NCBI RefSeq assembly: GCF_932526225.1 | Contig: NC_064040.1 | Location: 1,364,001-1,428,000 of the forward strand | Length of the DNA stretch: 64,000 nucleotides | Direction: 5' to 3' | From: Nematostella vectensis | Taxonomy: Eukaryota > Cnidaria > Anthozoa > Actiniaria > Edwardsiidae | In this document: positions 23,901 to 35,689 of the stretch, piece after piece | Position numbering within the stretch: position 1 is the stretch's first letter | How the letters are laid out: the number at the start of each line of letters is the position of its first letter | Notes under the pieces: model-generated | The model's database searches: none | What the model saw: the letters and a program-made list of their open reading frames with translations, nothing else | What the model was told of the DNA's origin: nothing | Made by a program: the position numbers and the translations under genes

Positions 23901-26900
23901 TAAAAATGTGTCCTAGGAGGGATGATGAGTTCCTAGGCACCACCTCAAGAACAGTCAAATCGTCCACGAACTTAGCCCGCAGGGGCCACGTCCTGACCAA
24001 GTCATTGACCATTACCCAGAAGAGAATGGGCCCAAGCCTGGTGCTTCGGGGGATTCCCCCGTTAAGTAGTTGCGAGGAAGATGTTTTACCATCGAGGCAA
24101 ACAGACTGCGAACGCCCTTGTAGAAAGGCTGCAACCCAGCGCAAAAGTGCCATTTCAACATTAAGTGATTTTAACTTATCTAGTAAGATGTGATGGTCAA
24201 TTAAATCAAATGCTTTTCTGAAATCCGCGAAAAAGAGTCTAACCGAGCAATTGCCGAGATCAAGGGCCTCAAGCATAAGGTGTAGAATATAGGCAATAGC
24301 CTGTTCGGTAGATTTAGACGCAACTGCAAACTGCTTACTATCTATTTTATCAGACAGCGGGGAGCATTCTCGAAAGTGTTGGTCCTTCCATGATCTTGGC
24401 GACTTGTGACGTCAGGGAGATAGGTCTCATATCGTTTTCCACGGTCTTGGCAGGCTTGGACATGGGAAAAGGACGTGAGATAGCAGACTTTAGAAGAGAT
24501 GGGAAGAAGCCATCAGTTAGCGAGCTGTTGTAAAGGTCGCATATGACCGGAGCAAGTTCGAAGGCGAAGGTCTTAAGGATGGTATTAGGAATTCCATCGG
24601 GACCGGGTGCTTTTTTTTATCTTGGTTGCAGATAGGGCTCGCTCAACTTCCGGGATGGTGGCAAGTAACCTAGCAGGGACTTCATCGACTTGAAAGGATG
24701 CCACATCGCGAGTAGTTAGAGGGGGGAGGTCATAGGTCAGCCCCACAAAGAAGGAATTAATCCTGTTACACAGAGACTCGATAGGGTCGGAATCACTTGT
24801 AACAAGGAGCTGATCGTACCACTTTACGTTACGACAGGAGCCACCAGATAAAGCTTTAACCTCCTTCCACCAACGACTGATGTTATACTCTTTGAGGGCC
24901 TCAACCTTTCTCTCATAGAAGGTGCGCTTACAATATTTAATTAGCCGTTGAACTTTATTACGCCACAAGTGGAAGGCTGGTTAGTAAAGTGCTTTTTAGA
25001 AATAGCGTGTTTAATCTGATGTGTCATCCAGGGTTTATCCGAGAGAGATGCGTGGATAGTATTGGTAGGAAAGTAATTATTGAATGCTTCCGTCAGAGTA
25101 CTGTGAAAGAGCTCGAATTTCTCCTTACACGAGGTCATGAGGAATAATTCATCCCAGGAGTGAGCAGTTAGCCATCTCCCAAACTCCCTTATTCGGCTAT
25201 CACGCATATCGCGGCGCTCGATGGTTTTCTTGGGTGGTTTTGCTGCGAGGTCCTTGTCGTATTAATATACAATAGTGGGCTGTTCCCCAATTTCGGGAGT
25301 TGGACAGGCTTATCAGGCAGTTTGGGCTGGTTAGTTAGGCACCGGTCCAATATACCAGTGTCTCTAGTCAGTACATCAACAATTTGACTCAGACCGCAAG
25401 AGCGCTTAAACACGGACGGCGAGATCTTGGTGGAGGTGGGGTTAAAATCACCCACGACCCACACCAGGCAGTCGGGATGTTTAGACATATAAGGGTCCAC
25501 TACACTTTGTATGTGCTCGTAAAGCTTGGTGTTATCATCATTGGAAGCTCAAGGAGGATGGTAGATAACTCCAAGCAAGATGCTTGAGACTGATCTAGGG
25601 AGGCGCACGGGTCTTAACTGCAACCAAAGTAACTCTGAAACACAATCAACAAGCTCCGGGGCGTTTACTTCTTTACATGGGATCACACTGTTCACGTATA
25701 CAGCAACTCCACCCCCTGTACTGTACACGCGATCGTTGCGGAATATCGTAAAGTTGTTGAGCTGAGGGTCCGGAACATCATGAGTAAGCCAGGAAGAAAA
25801 AGGTTAAATGACTCGAGGGGCCCAGCGGAGAGCTGTGGGGTATTTAGAAAAAAAAGGTTTGGTGCGGGAGGTGCCTAGTGTAAAGCCCTAGGTTGCATGT
25901 TCGTACTGTAGAATAAATTGACCTCTAGTGATAAGACCTCTAGTGATTTTGCATTCTTGGGTTTTAAATGCCATTAGAACTTCATGGACAGTTATTGGCC
26001 GTTACCTAGGCCATTCCCTTCTTGGTGTCTGTGATTTTAATCTCAGATGTGCATTACTTAATTGCTTGCTTAAAGATTGCCAATCAACCACTCCGTGTTA
26101 TTGTTTATATTTGAAAATACAACGGTTTATTGGCAAGGAAACTTCAAAATAACAAACTACGAATGAAGTCTGGTACGCTATTGATGATAGCTGATTGAGA
26201 ATCTCTTGGTAACTCGCTTTAATTAGCCGGTGCTTTGTGTGACTCGGCATTCAGCATGATTAGCCTTCTTTAAAGGCTGTTATACAGCTTTTTTCATGTA
26301 AAATTAGGATATCTTGCTTTGTTTGGCTGTGCGTAATCTGGGATTGATAATGGATTTTCCAAGTCAAAATGGTCAATTTAAATGTGTATGCTTAGAAGCA
26401 TTAATGAAGAACATTGTAAATTATTACCGTTTAATGTTTTTAATATTTTTAACGTTTTAAAATAATTTACTTTCAAAGGTAACAAAATCAGAAGAGAAAA
26501 AAGAAATGAAGAAATATTCTGTTAAACCCCCCAAAGACCTGAGAAGCAGGTTTGAGGCCAAGCTAGAGGAAAAAGCGAGGGCTGAGGAGGAGGCAAAGGA
26601 GAAAAAACGCAAAGAGGAGGATGCAACAAGGATAGCGGTGAGGATCAGGATGTTCTTATTGCTTTACAATCTGAACTGATTAAGACTTTTCTTAGCTAAC
26701 CCTAAGACGAATGAGTCACAGGGGTTTGATAGTGCTTGTATTTACAAACTGCCTAATTCTGATAGTATTCTTTGATGCTTGCAGGAGCTTGAGAAGCCCA
26801 AGCCAGACAAGCTTCACGGCCTCCGTGTCCACTGCTGGGTTCTGGTTCTTTCAGGCAAACGTGAAGTCCCAGAGAGCTTCTTCATTGAGTCCCTGACAGG

Positions 26901-29900
26901 CACAGCACACCAGCTGAACCACTCTGCTTACCTTGGTATAGAGAGCGTGTGGAATGACAAGAATTACTGGGTCAACATGCAGGACTGCTCCAATGGTGTC
27001 CAGGTGGGTGGTAGATTCCAGGAAGTCACCTTAGTATGGAGACTGCGGAGACTGGTAGGGTAGGGTATTGTCTCTAATAATTACATTACTTGGTGTATGA
27101 TCTCTGATGATTGTGTTACTTGGTGTATGATCTCTGATCTCTAATGATTGTGTTACTTGGTATATGATCACTGATAATTGCGTTACTTGGTGTATGATAA
27201 CTGATCTCTAATAATTGTGTTACTTGGTGTATGGTCACTGATAATTGCGTTACTTGATGTATGATAACTGATGGTTACGTTACGTACCGCAACTGATGAT
27301 TGCGTTACGTACCGCAGGACCTGGTGTATGATCTTGGGGATGCATCCAAGTGGGAGTTCATGTTCCCAGGAACCGAAAAACCGCTCTTGAGCATTCCCAC
27401 GATGGAGGATGAACCACTTGACTTCGACGATGACGAGAATGAGGATGAGACTTCAGACTTTGACCTTCCGCCTTCCTGGGTACTCCCTATAGAAATGTCA
27501 CTGAAAGGTATGTGATGTCATCTAAATAAACAGTGACTTTGGACCTTCCGCCTTCCTGGGTACTCCCTATAGAAATGGCACTGAAAGGTATGTGATGTCA
27601 TCTAAATAAACCGTGACTTTGGACCTTTCGCCTTTCTGGGTACTCCCTATAGAAATGGTACTGAAAGGTATGTGATGTCATCTAAATAAACAGTGACTTT
27701 GGACCTTCCGCCTTCCTGGGTACTCCCTATAGAAATGGCACTGAAAGGTATGTGATGTCATCTAAATAAACCGTGACTTTGGACCTTTCGCCTTTCTGGG
27801 TACTCCCTATAGAAATGGTACTGAAAGGTATGTGATGTCATCTAAATAAACCGTGACTTTGGACCTTTCGCCTTTCTGGGTACTCCCTATAGAAATGGTA
27901 CTGAAAGGTATGTGATGTCATCTAAATAAACAGTGACTTTGGACCTTCCGCCTTCCTGGGTACTCCCTATAGAAATGGCACTGAAAGGTATGGGATGTCA
28001 TCTAAATAAACAGTGAGTTTTATCTTCCGCCTTCCTGGGTACTCCCTATAGAAATGGCACTGAAAGGTATGGGATGTCATCTAAATAAACAGTGAGTTTT
28101 ATCTTCCGCCTTCCTGGGTACTCCCTATAGAAGTGGCACTGAAAGGTATGGGATGTCATCTAAATAAACAGTGAGTTTTATCTTCCGCCTTCCTGGGTAC
28201 TCCCTATAGAAGTGGCACTGAAAGGTATGGGATGTCATCTAAATAAACAGTGAGTTTTATCTTCCCCTTCCTGGGTACTCCCTATAGAAGTGGCACTGAA
28301 AGGTATGGGATGTCATCTAAATAAACAGTGAGTTTTATCTTCCGCCTTCCTGGGTACTCCCTATAGAAATGGCACTGAAAGGTATGGGATGTCATCTAAA
28401 TAAACAGTGAGTTTTATCTTCCGCCTTCCTGGGTACTCCCTATAGAAATGGCACTGAAAGGTATGGGATGTCATCTAAATAAACAGTGAGTTTTATCTTC
28501 CGCCTTCCTGGGTACTCCCTATAGAAATGGCACTGAAAGGTATGGGATGTCATCTAAATAAACAGTGAGTTTTATCTTCCGCCTTCCTGGGTACTCCCTA
28601 TAGAAATGGCACTGAAAGGTATGGGATGTCATCTAAATAAACAGTGAGTTTTATCTTCCGCCTTCCTGGGTACTCCCTATAGAAGTGGCACTGAAAGGTA
28701 TGGGATGTCATCTAAATAAACAGTGAGTTTTATCTTCCGCCTTCCTGGGTACTCCCTATAGAAATGGCACTGAAAGGTATGGGATGTCATCTAAATAAAC
28801 AGTGAGTTTTATCTTCCCCTTCCTGGGTACTCCCTATAGAAATGGCACTATGGCGTGCTGCCCGTAGTTCTAATTCTTCTTGCCCATTATCTAGATTTCC
28901 AGACGCGCTGTCCGTACGGGAAGAAGATCAAACTGTACAAGAAAGCCAAGCTAGAGAAATTCGCCGAGTATCTCTTGAAGGATGGACTTATCTCACGCCT
29001 TTCCAACACCAGTGATTATGAACGTAAGCGATGATCACCTGACCCGACCTACGATCACTTCTTTCTCTGGGCGTGGTTCTTTAGCCTCAGGCTTTTTAGC
29101 TAATAACTTGACAAGTGCTCATTTTCTGTGATTCAGTGCACTAAAGGACTATTCTATTGACATGGCTGCTTTGTTGGGCCTGGTCTCCTGACCTAAACTT
29201 TGGTTGTTTCAGTGAAAGATCTGCTTGAAAAAAGAGAGGTATTCGAACATCGCAATGACAAGCTTGAATCGCGTGTGTATGACCTAACCACGGGAATCAA
29301 CGTGGAGATCTTCGCACCTGGGCGGTTGGACTGCCTACATGGTATGTACAATTGAACATTATGCGCAATTGAATTTGATAATTGCGCAGTATACATGTAG
29401 TAAATTATTAATTGAATTATTATGTACATGATGGGGTGTTGGTGGTGGCAAGGGGGGTGGTGGAATGGATCGCTTGACTGCTTACATCTTTAAAGTTATA
29501 ATCGTTTACTAATAATTTCTTTTCAACAGAACACACTTATAAAGCTAACAGTCCAGGGCCCGAAACAGAACGAACAATGACGTTCTACGCAAGGTGAGCT
29601 ACACTTAATGTTTATAATAGTATCACACTTTGATTTACCTGTGGCACGTATTGTCTTGGTATTGTCTTTTGTCTTGTATAGTCTTAGATGATATTTATAG
29701 TGTACATATCGATGGTTTGATCTATATCTGTAGTACACATATTGAGTCTGGTCTATATCTTCAGCGCGCGTATCGATGGTTTGGTAAAGAGAGAAGAGAC
29801 GCCCGAGGAAATGATTGAGACTTATGTAGACAGAGACGACTACCTGTACTACTGTCACGTTACTTTTGGCAAGCGGGTCAAGAAGTTTGGGCCGCAAGAC

Positions 29901-32900
29901 AACAATGTCAGACCCATCATGGTAAGTCCACTCAATGTCAGACCCATCGTGGTAAGTCCACCCAATGTCAGACCCATTGTGGTAAGTCCACTCAATGTCA
30001 GACCCATTGTGGTAAGTCCACCCAATGTCAGACCCATCGTGGTAAGTCCACCCAATGTCAGACCCATCGTGGTAAGTCCACCCAATGTCAGACCCATCAT
30101 GGTAAGTCCACCCAATGTCAGACCCATCTTGGTAAGTCCACTCAATGTCAGACCCATCTTGGTAAGTCCACCCAATGTCAGACCCATTGTGGTAAGTCCA
30201 CCCAATGTCAGACCCATTGTGGTAAGTCCACCCAATGTCAGACCCATTGAGGTAAGTCCACTCAATGCAAGACCCATCTTGGTATTTTAATTTATTTAGG
30301 GTGCAGAGGGGAAACAGCAAATAATATCAATTGCATACAAAAATAGTCAGCAGAGAGAAAAAAGGAAGAAATGGGAGTATATCTTTGATAAAAAAAAATT
30401 AACAGTAATACAACAACACCCTAACATTTCCCCTTTCCCCATTATCTTTAGGTTGATAGCTAAATGTTTTCTTTACAAGATTTATCATTGAGAGCAAGTA
30501 TCTGGCTCTGAAAAAAAACCCATTATTACACTTATACTGTTGTATAAATAAGTAAGAAATCCCCTACTATATTATCTTAAGACATTTGCCTATTATTATG
30601 CCTTCCAGCCTTTAGAATCAATCATGGCCCTTAGGTAGTCTTTGGTTGATTTTACCTAAATAAAAGTGAAAACAATTAATTTTTTTTCTTTCAAAACAAT
30701 ATTTTTATCATGCCATTAACACATTGACCCCTCAACCGGCCTGTACCGGCTTTGGGAAGTACCCACAACCCAAAAAAATCATAAATTCAAAATAAACACA
30801 ACAAGATGAAGATACTCAGGCATCAGTCTAAGGGATAAATGGTCTTGCAGATATGCATCCAACCAAGGTGTTGGCATCTACTCTTAAGCCAAATAATAGC
30901 ACAGGTTATTTGACAAATCTCAAATCGAACAAGGAGAGAAAAGCAGAATCACCCCTCTCAATAAAACGCTCAAAATACCACACAAGGGAGAGAGATCAGC
31001 AAACACAGCTCAAGACACAAATAGATACCTTTATTCTGATCCTCCAGGTACATTTTCTTGGCCTAAAAACACAATGTCCATTCCTTGAAGGATTGTACAA
31101 CCACGAAAATATCTTTACGTATTGCAAAGCATTCTGGTCGATCCAGGGAAAAATTCACGAGGGGAGGGCCAGTCAACACTCCTCTCCCCAAAGTCAGATG
31201 TTTTTTTATAAGTCTTTTCACCCCGAAGCCAAACAAATCAATTCCAGGTCATACAGACCCAGAATAGCAGTGTAAACAATTTTTGAATCAATTTGGTTTC
31301 AAAAAAGACAGCATTTAGGAGAGCTGTGGTGATTCATTAGAAAATTATTTTCTCATCCGGGCAAAGCCAAACAAGAAAAAATCATCATGAATCCACCTTT
31401 GCTTGCAAATATCCATAAGCAAAGCACCCAGTTATGCCCCAAAAGACTTCATGATGTCCTGAGACACTCTCCTAATATGCTCATAGCTGTATTTTTTATG
31501 AAAAATACAAGCAACCATCAACTTGTGTTGGCTTCAACACAACGACGAGGGATTAAAAGTGGGGACCGCAAAGCACTGTTGGAAAGCTTGGATACCGCTG
31601 ACTAGGTGCAGCTGTGTTTGACTTTGACAGGCTGTATAAAGCTCAGAATAGGGGGGGAGGTATCTGTTTTCAGTCTGTTTTTTTTGTAAATTCAGCTCCA
31701 AAAAAGCCAGGAGTCAATGGGTTAATAACCTTACTAATTTTTCACAACTATTTGAATAAAATTAAATAAACACATTAGAAAGTATGCAAGATGCAGACAA
31801 TATAAAAGCAAGAACAATATAGGTAATAGGGGTTGTATTTTTTTTCGAAGAGAAAATTATTTTGTAATTGTAGAGTTAATGTAGTTATGATAATGTTGAA
31901 AAAATGTTGCTATACTTTGAAAAGACTAAATACACAGAATATAAAGACAAGAAAGGTCTTCTTTAGCAATATATGACAGGATGATATTTGTCAGCCTTTA
32001 TTAAATATCTCATCACAGTCAATAAAGTATGCTCAACATGTTTGATTAGACCACGAATTCTCAAAGCAAACTCTAGAAACAAATGTATAAATCCAACAAG
32101 CTAATTGGCATTGATACAGTAACTAGACTACTACGTATTTCTGTCGTTAAATTCTTACTTACCGTGAGGAATATACGCCTGAATTTAAAAAACTTTTAAG
32201 TATTTACGTATTTACCATTTTCATGGCGATTTTCGGTTGAATAAAAACCATTTAAGTGTAAGTTAAAATTATAAGCCAATCGGAATTCAAGAAGATGGTA
32301 TTTAAGCCAATCAAAACAAGGGTAGATGACTTTGATATGGCATCTTGACGTCAAACTAAAGCTGGTACAGTGTTTTAGTCTAAGCGATTGGTTTTGGAAA
32401 AAAAACGAAATAACTAGCATTATAAAAGCACAACAATAAAAGAAAAATAACTTTTATATTCTCAATACAAATCGTCGTCTAAAACTCACCTTGGCAGTTT
32501 TTTTTTTCGCTTTCTGTTGTGGTTGTGTTCGCTTTTGTTGTAAACTGTGAAGTTGTCGAATTTCTGCTAGCAAGGAACTCGTCGACACAAGTGAATGATT
32601 TTTACATAAATATAGACGTCAATGAATATACAATGGTAGTGTAGAGCCTCTATAGTCCTCCTCTATAGTCCTCTTTTTAGCTGTTGCGACAAGCTGGATT
32701 CACGAACACTCAGGTAGATTTTACTATCGACTCGTACTTCAGACAAAACGGTTCCTAAAAGACTTCAGTCCATTTGAATCCGCATATTTTCTCATTAAAT
32801 ACTGCCTTTTTTTCTGTGAACATACGAACTTTGAACTAAAAACACATAAAAGCGTAAGACCGAGAGGGGGCTGAGAGTTGCGCGGCTGGATTACTGGCTG

Positions 32901-35184
32901 GCTGATTTGTGACACCACAAGGTAACCGCGCGATAACCACAAAACCAAGTCGCATAGCTTATAACATTTCTATACCTATGGAGCTCCGCGCTGGCTCCGC
33001 TACTATAACTGTGTGAATTGGACATCTCATTTATCTTGTTAATGTAGAAAATCGTTGAGCGATTCCACCGTAATGCGAGTAAGCCCGCGAATGAAGACGT
33101 GGCTGAACGTGTGTTCCTTCTAATGGATGAGCGCATCAACCTTACCTTTCACCTGGAAGACAACAGGGTGACCGCGTCTACGCGCGAGTTCGCCCGACCG
33201 CCACATACTTCTGAGAAGGGCGGAGTGCTCACCATGACCCCAGATATGACAACTTCCTTCCAGGTGAGCGGCACAAGGGATGATTATTAACCTGGCTAAG
33301 TCGACCACGTGGGTTTTGTGCCTGACTTGATTTTATTGACAATTCGTTGACGTGTTCATTGATGTAGTAGCCATAGGGAATCTTATCGCTAGTGGCGTAT
33401 CACAATAGCATTTTCCATGGAACGCACATGCGCACTTTTGCTAATATTTTGATTGCTTTGGCCTGTTGAATAGGTGGACCCCTGGTTACTGTTGCTAATA
33501 TTTTATTGCTTTGGCCTATTGATAAGGTGGACCCCCTGGTCAAGCCACCCAAAAATCTTCATGTCTACGACATGCTGGTGTCGTTGGTGGAAGCAGAGGA
33601 AAAGTGCATTCAGCGCGTCAGGCTCTCAGAAGAAGAGGTGAGCTCCAGGCTTTTAATTTTAAAAGAAGACTTTAAAAGAAGACTTGATTTTAAAAGAAGA
33701 CTTAATTTTAAAAGAAGACTTTAAAAGAAGACTTAATTTTAAAAGAAGACTTTAAAAAAAGATTTCATTTTAAAAGAAGACTTTCCAGGCTTTTAATTTT
33801 AGGTCGTTCCTGCGCTCATAGCCTTCGTAGATGAAAAAGTTTATACTTAACAAAGTCTTCCCTTCTAAGGAAAAAAAAGAACCTGTGTAATCTTAACAAA
33901 GGTTTTTCCCTTTTAAGGTAAAAGAGATCTTACAACAGCGCATCAAAGAAGAAGCAGCTCCCCAACTCTCCGTGTCAGTGTATGACACGGAAAGGAATGA
34001 GAAGGCGAAACTCCACAGACAAGAATTGGTACGGATTTAGATTACAATTCTTTAAGCGCTTTTTGGCCCTTGCCGTCATTGTCAAAAGTATTGAGGGTTT
34101 TCCTCGCTCCGTTGATCACAAGACAAAAAATAATGCTAAATCGACTTTCTACATGCTCTGCCAACCACCGTACATTTAATTGCAATGTTATCTATTTTAC
34201 CCAGGAATACTGTTTGTTGGCCACAGCATGTTTTACCCCTTCCCCAGCCGCATCTTAACTATTAAAACAAAATGTTTAACACATTTCCCCAACAGAGTGT
34301 TAACTATCCTCTACCACAACATGTTTTACCCATTCCCCCGCAGCGTACAACTATCCTTTACATGTTTTACTCATTCCTAAACTATCCTTTCCCAGGAGCG
34401 CAAGATGCAAGAGGAAGCGATGAAGAAGCACGAGACTGAGCTGGACTACCTGGCCCCCTTCCTGGCACAGATTGGTGACCCACCTCGGATCAGCCGCCAA
34501 GAGGCATACAAACTGAAGGAAGAGTGTCTACAGGACTTGAAACAGCGACTTATTGATAAGGCAAACCTCATCCAAGCACGATTTGAAAAGGTAAAATCAC
34601 TTAAATGACAACGTTATCAAGGCACGCTTAGATAAGGTAAAATCATTTTATATACCAACATTATCCAGGCGCGCTTAGATATGGTAAAAACACTCATACG
34701 CCAACAGTATTCAAACACGATTTGAAAGGGTAAAATTACTTAAGGCCAAAATTATCCGGGCACACAATTGGCTCACAAGTTAACCTTATCCGTGCAATAT
34801 TTGAAAAGGTAAAATTACTTATGTGCCAACCCCATGAAGGTGTTGTTTTATAAGATAACATGGGCACGCTATGAAAATATTGTCTGAAGCATTGACTTAC
34901 TGGTAAGGTAAAGATTCAAGGCACGCTAACCTGTGCATAACGTGTCAATAATTGATATGTAGGAGACACAAGAGCTACAGCGTAAGCAGAGCTGGTATCA
35001 GCAAAACCAGATTTCCATGACAAACGAAGACGAAGAGGAGTACCTGAACTTCTGCAGTGAAGCGATGTTCAGGATCCATATCCTTGAACAGAGACTCAAC
35101 AGACACAAGGAACTCGCCCCCACCAAGTACATGCAGCTGGAACAGAAACTCAGGACGGACCCAAGATTAGCAGAGTACTTTTAG
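14970..35184 (+). CDS. DRC7: Dynein regulatory complex subunit 7 (CCDC135)
   Basis: Nexin-dynein regulatory complex subunit of motile cilia. Sixteen exons join in frame: 14970-15034, 16678-16843, 21073-21198, 21723-21917, 26479-26637, 26785-27003, 27318-27507, 28895-29023, 29213-29341, 29530-29593, 29765-29921, 33048-33263, 33527-33637, 33918-34028, 34396-34590 and 34963-35184. Total 817 aa (human 874). Family blocks: NFRRQFVHLYRDRRPLLLNP, CAQFVSDYLTF, transglutaminase-like core QQGNCFEFSTLLCSLLIGSG (Cys137), LHGLRVHCWVLVLSGKREVP, DGLVKREETP, KPANEDVAERVFLL, HETELDYLAPFLAQ and MFRIHILEQRLNRHKELAPT. Start ATG 14970 precedes a short amphipathic segment. Two weak points: exon 10-11 phase uses acceptor 29763-29764 (FYASARIDGL), and exon 4 lacks no catalytic block. 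Introns 1-4, 6, 7 and 11-15 contain tandem repeats next to exon edges. Confidence 0.95.
16198..16677. repeat. 39 bp array running into the DRC7 exon 2 acceptor
   Basis: About 12 units of TTAGATGACTTGTTCTCTCT plus GGCCATAATCCTGTGCTAA. The last unit supplies the pyrimidine tract of the true acceptor (TTGTTCTCTCTGATCGTAG, exon start 16678). Other units keep the pyrimidine tract, but their AG is replaced by GGCC. Confidence 0.85.
16882..16940 (+). repeat. Single diverged copy of the DRC7 exon 2 end
   Basis: 40 bp inside intron 2 the sequence GCTGCTAGACCCAGTAAATT, then AGTGTGGTGTGGAG and GTAACCAAAC, repeats the exon 2 end and donor (GCTGCTAAACCCAGTAAACG, GAG|GTGAGTAACC). It is a two-copy donor duplication that decayed. 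Confidence 0.75.
17943..20915. repeat. 39 bp minisatellite, about 76 acceptor-like units
   Basis: The unit is CCCCTTTCTCTTACAG followed by ATCCATGTCACTTTATATTATAG in two parts. The period is 39 bp with few variants (TCTAACAG, TCTTATAG, GTCACTT/GCCACTT). It gives an open frame of 13-residue repeats (MSLYIIAPFSYRS), interrupted only by indels; not a gene. Each unit holds a textbook pyrimidine tract plus CAG. The array fills most of DRC7 intron 2 and stops about 160 bp before exon 3. Confidence 0.93.
21293..21350 (+). pseudogene. Decayed duplicate of the DRC7 exon 4 start
   Basis: CAG followed by CCTATGAAGCTCTGTATTTC and AATGTC...CAGCAGAACAACTG parallels the true exon 4 start (CAG, CCTAGCAAGCTCTGTTCATC, GACGTC...CAGCAAGGCAACTG at 21720-21773). 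It lies 430 bp upstream, on the far side of the 35 bp array. Confidence 0.75.
21366..21716. repeat. 35 bp AT-rich array before DRC7 exon 4
   Basis: About ten units of ATTTATACTATTATTGATGT plus TTATTAAAAATATTA. The last unit runs into the acceptor TTTATTCTTTCAG of exon 4. Confidence 0.85.
21900..22636. repeat. 51 bp array copying the DRC7 exon 4 end and donor
   Basis: About 14 units. Each repeats CTCAGGAAAAAAGGTGAGGT, then ATGAGAGGGGCCAGTG and TTGAGCTCTGAGGTA. The first 18 bases are the exon 4 end (CTCAGGAAAAAAGATGAG), immediately followed by its GTATGA donor. Diverged units continue at 25793-25890, so a retroelement split the array. The minus strand is open for 269 codons, by periodicity only. 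Confidence 0.9.
22637..25792 (-). mobile_element. Broken CR1/L2-like LINE inserted in the 51 bp array
   Basis: On the minus strand, from right to left: endonuclease pieces (FRNDRVYSTGGGVAVYVN and GVIYHPP near 25750-25560, then VGDFNP near 25440), a linker (RWWKEVKALSG), and reverse transcriptase (ENDMRPISLTSQVAKIMEG, FFADFRKAFD, GIPRSTRLGPILF, FVDDLT with Y changed to F, later RRALKIAFPG). The frame is broken at several points (about 25200, 24960, 24590 and 24390), so it is dead. It is 5'-truncated. The left 630 bp (22637-23270) has no protein match and is GC-rich; it could be the 3' UTR or a separate element. Confidence 0.8.
27065..27312. repeat. About 30 bp array copying the DRC7 exon 7 start
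   Basis: About eight units of ATTGCGTTACTTGGTGTATG plus ATCTCTGATG. The true exon 7 start reads GCGTTACGTACCGCAG followed by GACCTGGTGTATGATCTTGG. The units therefore keep the CTTGGTGTATGATC exon bases but have lost the acceptor AG. Confidence 0.75.
27508..28850. repeat. 80 bp array copying the DRC7 exon 7 end and donor
   Basis: About 17 units with CTTCCGCCTTCCTGGGTACT, CCCTATAGAAATGGCACTGA and AAG|GTATGTGATG, i.e. about 50 bp of exon 7 end plus donor each time. Donors are GTATGT in early units and GTATGG in later ones. Each unit has in-frame stops (CTAAATAAAC), so only the first donor gives a full protein. Confidence 0.93.
29892..30290. repeat. 30 bp in-frame donor array in DRC7 intron 11
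   Basis: About 13 units including the exon copy: AATGTCAGACCCATCATG followed by GTAAGTCCACTC. The unit length is 30 bp with no stop, so the exon 11 frame stays open to 30290. Each unit ends in a consensus GTAAGT donor (a few changed at the base before it). Use of a later donor would insert multiples of ten residues (VSPPNVRPIV). Confidence 0.93.
30716..31725. mobile_element. piggyBac-like non-autonomous element, TTAA ends
   Basis: It begins TTAACACATTGACCCCTCAA and ends GGAGTCAATGGGTTAA: terminal inverted repeats of about 16 bp with TTAA at each end, the piggyBac target site. 1.0 kb with no intact transposase; the longest frame (140 codons from 30853) has no recognised domain. It sits in DRC7 intron 11. 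Confidence 0.6.
33425..33545 (+). repeat. Two-copy duplication of the DRC7 exon 13 acceptor
   Basis: TTGCTAATATTTTGATTGCT...TAG|GTGGACCCCTGGT occurs twice, about 56 bp apart. The second (AG at 33525-33526) is real, because the first shifts the frame. Confidence 0.8.
33638..33920 (+). repeat. AAGAAGACTT repeats and duplicated exon 14 acceptor
   Basis: First a run of TTTTAAAAGAAGACTT units (33650-33785). Then two copies of CTTAACAAAG plus a pyrimidine tract plus AAG, at about 33847-33870 and 33894-33917; the second is the true exon 14 acceptor (exon start 33918). Confidence 0.7.
34205..34395 (+). repeat. Degenerate acceptor-bearing repeats before DRC7 exon 15
   Basis: About four diverged units of ACATGTTTTACCCATTCCCC followed by an AG (CCCAG, CCAACAG, CCGCAG) and TAACTATCCT. 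The last leads into the true acceptor CTTTCCCAG (exon start 34396). Confidence 0.65.
34575..34825 (+). repeat. Degenerate copies of the DRC7 exon 15 end and donor
   Basis: After the true junction (CCAAGCACGATTTGAAAAG|GTAAAATCAC) the pattern (CAAGCACGnTT...AG/GG then GTAAAAT..CTTA) recurs near 34620, 34675, 34720 and 34800 with increasing divergence. Confidence 0.75.
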
Positions 35185-35388
35185 ATGTTGCTTAGATTTC
35201 CTACATCGGCTTTGTAGGAATGCCTTCTTTACTTAGTATCTTTTATATTGTAAATGGTTGAAATTTTACCCATCTGTAAGTATTTTGCCAATGAGCAAGA
35301 GACTGGTATAGTGTAACTTTTATTATTACCATCTTTTTCCATTTACACTTTTATAAAAATCTGCCATGTTCTACCAACGAGTTGTCTT

Positions 35389-35394
35389 AATAAA
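35389..35394 (+). terminator. Polyadenylation signal candidate for DRC7
   Basis: AATAAA 205 bp after the DRC7 stop codon, followed by a T-rich stretch. The remaining 300 bp to the COA6 stop codon holds the two 3' UTRs and nothing else recognised. Confidence 0.55.
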
Positions 35395-35689
35395 TTTTTT
35401 TTTCTTGGTGTAAAAGCCTAGAGCAACCAGAGATGAGAGTCGATAAATGAGCTCGAATCATCATTATCATTTGACCATGTACTCTTGCAAACTTTCATCA
35501 TTTCTTGTCTCTATCTGATGTAGGCTTGAACCTTAGAAGAGTTATACTTGAGATACAAATTATTTTTTCCACAAATGCTGTTGGAAGGGGTGATGTCCTA
35601 AAAGGGGTAGGCAAAGAAATTGTATTTTGGGACCTTTTTCCATGCCATGCATATACATGCATGAAAGCATTGTGCCATTGAAAAAATCC

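Noticed and set aside
30853-31275. 140-codon ORF as a transposase remnant
   Set aside because: It lies inside the piggyBac-like element but shows no transposase motif; not annotated as a gene.
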